From NCBI GenBank assembly GCA_951799405.1, contig OX637359.1:3778201-3842200 (forward strand): DNA of 64,000 nucleotides, in the 5' to 3' direction. The stretch comes from Agapetus fuscipes (Eukaryota > Arthropoda > Insecta > Trichoptera > Glossosomatidae). This document shows, one piece after another, positions 61,983 through 64,000 of this stretch (positions within the stretch are counted from its first letter, which is position 1; each line of letters starts with the position of its first letter). A model generated the notes under the pieces. The model was given only the letters and a program-made list of their open reading frames with translations. It was not told the origin of the DNA and did no database searches. The translations under genes and the position numbers were made by a program.

Positions 61983-62442
61983 CAACCTTTCATTTCTAGA
62001 TTTTCTGTTGTACATGTTTTACATTCATAGACAAAAGAATACAAAGTGGATTTTCAGTTAATAATCCAAGGAATTTTCAAATGCTCGTCACCCTTTTAGA
62101 CAGGTACACTTTAAACAGAATTTCAAGAACTTGAGCTTTGTATTTCCTGAAATAACAAAAAAAAACGTTAACATGGAATTTTACTGCACACGGAATTTCT
62201 ATTTATGATTTCTTGGAATTTTTCACTGTAATCTCAGTATAGTTTTTGAGGCACGATTTGAAGATTAACTTAGGTTTGTAAGAAAATACATACATTAATT
62301 ACTTATACGAATTTTCCGATGAAATTTATATATTTTTTTCGTTTCAAAAATGCACACAGATTTGTAATTAAATGATTTAATGGAATTTTCGATATTTTTT
62401 TTCTTGTACTCAGTTTATGAATATGGAGATTTAACAACAACA
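61983..62442. other. AT-rich, GGAATTTT-bearing sequence
   Basis: Motif at about 62069, 62174, 62192, 62213 and 62381. Otherwise nothing recognised. Confidence 0.4.
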
Positions 62443-62938
62443 GACCGGTCCGTAGCTCAGTGGTAACACTGCGGATTCTGAATGGGAAGGTTGTGGGTTC
62501 GATTCCCGGCGGAGCACAAAAAATATACCATTATTATTTTCAAATTTGCTCTTCGCTGGGTTGAAAAATTCATAAAACCTTTACCAATGACCGGTCACCA
62601 AAGGTCTATCCAGCCTTACAGCAACTGGGTCTTGCTTGAGAATTGGCGCTTTGTAGCGACGACGACCAAGCTCGTAAAAATGGTCGATAGCTCAATTGGT
62701 AGAATGCTTACATTCCATGCCGAGAGCAAGGGTTCGATCTCGAAGGTTTACTCAGCCTTCACAATAAATGAGAACCAGCCCTCCCGGGAGCTGGGAAACC
62801 CCCACTTCAACTGAAAGTGGTTGGTGTGAGGCCGGCCCCCTTACCTGTAAAAATAAATAGGTCCCGAAGCGCCACATGCGACCCCTTCGGAGATAACGCA
62901 GACAAGAAGTTACACTATATGTGTAGCTTAGTTGCGTA
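62443..62938 (+). repeat. Composite SINE A+B, full length
   Basis: Head GACCGGTCCGTAGCTCAG, box B GGTTGTGGGTTCGATTCCC; A body to CCAAGCTCGTAAAAATGG; then SINE-B head TCGATAGCTCAATTGG and B body with an internal deletion, ending GTGTAGCTTAGTTGCG. Confidence 0.88.
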
Positions 62939-63014
62939 ACAAGAAATGCATAAGCTAGTACCTACCTACGTCTTGGAATTATCAGAAAATATCTATACTT
63001 GTATAATGAGTTTA

Positions 63015-63112
63015 ACCGTCTATTTTTTTTTTTTCTTTTTTTTCGTATTTTTTTTAATTATTTTTTTTTTTTCTTTTTTTTCGTATTTTTTTTAATTTTT
63101 TTTAATTTCTTC
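63015..63112. repeat. T-rich direct repeat
   Basis: A TTTTTCTTTTTTTTCGTATT block of about 40 bp occurs twice in tandem. Confidence 0.7.
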
Positions 63113-63289
63113 GTAATAAGTCAAGGAATTTTCATTATTTTTTCTTACGCTTAACGAATAATACATTCACTAATTACTTAATGGAATTTTCAGATGATAA
63201 ACATGCATTTATGAAGTCTCACTGCGCACACAGAATTGACGGAATTTTACTTATGCTTTCGTGGAACTTTCACTTGTTGTTTATACTTT

Positions 63290-63458
63290 TTTGGCACAGA
63301 AACACATTTTAGTTTGCAAGTGGAACTCCTGGCTGTCTCCATCCATCTTTGTGCATCCTCAGAGGTTTCCTTTCGCCGGCATGTCTCTCATACCCTCGGG
63401 AGGAGCAATGCATTACTCTTCCAAGAACAGATGCAAGAGCGCCAGATTTATTACCTGC
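63290..63458 (-). other. Candidate upstream exon (unproven)
   Basis: GC-richer, non-repetitive island. On the minus strand a good acceptor, TTTCCTATTCCTTGTTGCAG, is followed by 49 open codons (GNKSGALASVLGRVMHCSSR...) and a donor-like GAGG/GTATGAGAG within them. It could be a 5' UTR exon of the CUB-EGF gene or part of another gene. The plus-strand ORFs here are not convincing. Confidence 0.25.
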
Positions 63459-63489
63459 AACAAGGAATAGGAAACGGTTAGGATTGTGT

Positions 63490-63660
63490 ATTCCTGGAAT
63501 TTTTTAAATCAACACAGAGAAAATGTCAGAGGAAACGTGTAAGGGGAAAATAGAGAACATAATGGAAAGTGACGAAATAGGTGAGATTGCGAAAGAATGG
63601 AACATGAAGAGTGAGAATAAGAGAAGCGTTTGTATAAAGAAACCGATGAATAAAGATTTT
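63490..63660 (+). pseudogene. LINE-G coding scrap
   Basis: Reads EIGEIAKEWNMKSENKRSVC then IKKPMNKD, the ENKRR block of LINE-G. Confidence 0.55.
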
Positions 63661-63699
63661 CAATTATGATTACGGTCGTTAGACATTTTAAAGAATGAA

Positions 63700-64000
63700 A
63701 AAAACGGATTTTACTGACCGTGCAAAAGAGAAGAACGATTTTCTCTACGTTTCGTCGGAGTCATATCCGACGTCTTCAGGAGACGTATGTCCTCTATAAG
63801 GAGGAACCACGAACTGTTGAATTATTGTACCTATACCTTCCTACTTACATACCTACCTAAATACCTACCTAAAAATCCTACCTAAATACCTACAACCTTC
63901 GGCCTCGATCAAACAACAATAATTCAAATTTCGTGGTTCCTCCTTATAGAGGACACGTCGGATATGACTCCGACGAAACGTAGAGAAAATCGTTCTTCTC
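63700..64000. mobile_element. Inverted Penelope-type element running off the window
   Basis: Left arm (63700-63835, minus) and right arm (63895-64000, plus) each contain the 4234-type hairpin (GTCGGATATGACTCCGACG). The left arm is about 92% identical by eye to 4196-4320. The centre has TACCTACCTAAA repeats. The right end is outside the window. Confidence 0.7.

Noticed and set aside
62443..62520. tRNA genes (here and at 14128, 36904, 53800 and others)
   Set aside because: Box A and box B are present, but acceptor and anticodon stems do not close and each is followed by a SINE body found in many copies.

Overview
The window is a piece of arthropod nuclear genome, most likely insect and plausibly moth-like. 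It is AT-rich, has spliced genes with GT-AG introns, and is packed with LINEs, tRNA-derived SINEs, LTR elements, Penelope-like elements and many small inverted-repeat DNA transposons. No bacterial, plasmid or viral operon structure is present. The insect assignment is an inference from repeat types and a 5S-like sequence; it was not tested by search.

One host gene spans almost the whole window on the minus strand. Its coding exons are at 60480-59948 (signal peptide, CUB domain, start of an EGF domain), 43223-43116, 9127-9045 (these two complete EGF1 and form EGF2), 7659-7558 and, tentatively, 6793-6636 (stop). Every junction has GT/AG and keeps frame, giving a 327-residue model. Introns 1 and 2 are about 16.7 and 34 kb and hold almost all the other features. 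I do not recognise the gene by name.

The standout element is a complete Ty3/Gypsy-type LTR retrotransposon at 21952-29079, antisense to the host gene inside intron 2. It has near-identical LTRs, a GTAT target duplication and two intact ORFs. Gag begins with a SAP-like domain. Pol (protease, RT, RNase H, integrase) carries an extra C-terminal tail, which I read as a macrodomain resembling the TARG1/OARD1 ADP-ribose family, followed by a CCCH zinc finger. The tail ends in the stop codon that abuts the 3' LTR. There is no env. This is the best candidate for a new biological system: a retroelement that may read or counter ADP-ribose signalling and bind RNA.

The rest is a dense, nested repeat landscape. 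LINE-T is a non-LTR family whose 3' UTR (about 250 bp) occurs about 35 times on both strands. LINE-G is a related family ending in TTACAG repeats. There are three tRNA-derived SINE families (A, B, C), including a 5S-rRNA + tRNA composite (7790, 37412) and an A+B composite (45300, 49677, 62443). There are solo LTRs (33542, 35349, 58990) whose target sites all fit RTAT. A Penelope-like fragment with a GIY-YIG nuclease (19043-20381) and several short symmetric relatives have 12-13 bp target duplications and a shared hairpin. The DNA transposons include Harbinger-like, Tigger-like, hAT and unclassified MITEs, several nested three or four deep.

Repeat boundaries below were found by eye from copy-to-copy comparison within the window; expect errors of a few bases, or tens of bases for degenerate copies. 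Family names LINE-T, LINE-G, SINE-A/B/C, LTR-A/B/C and MITE-P are local labels.
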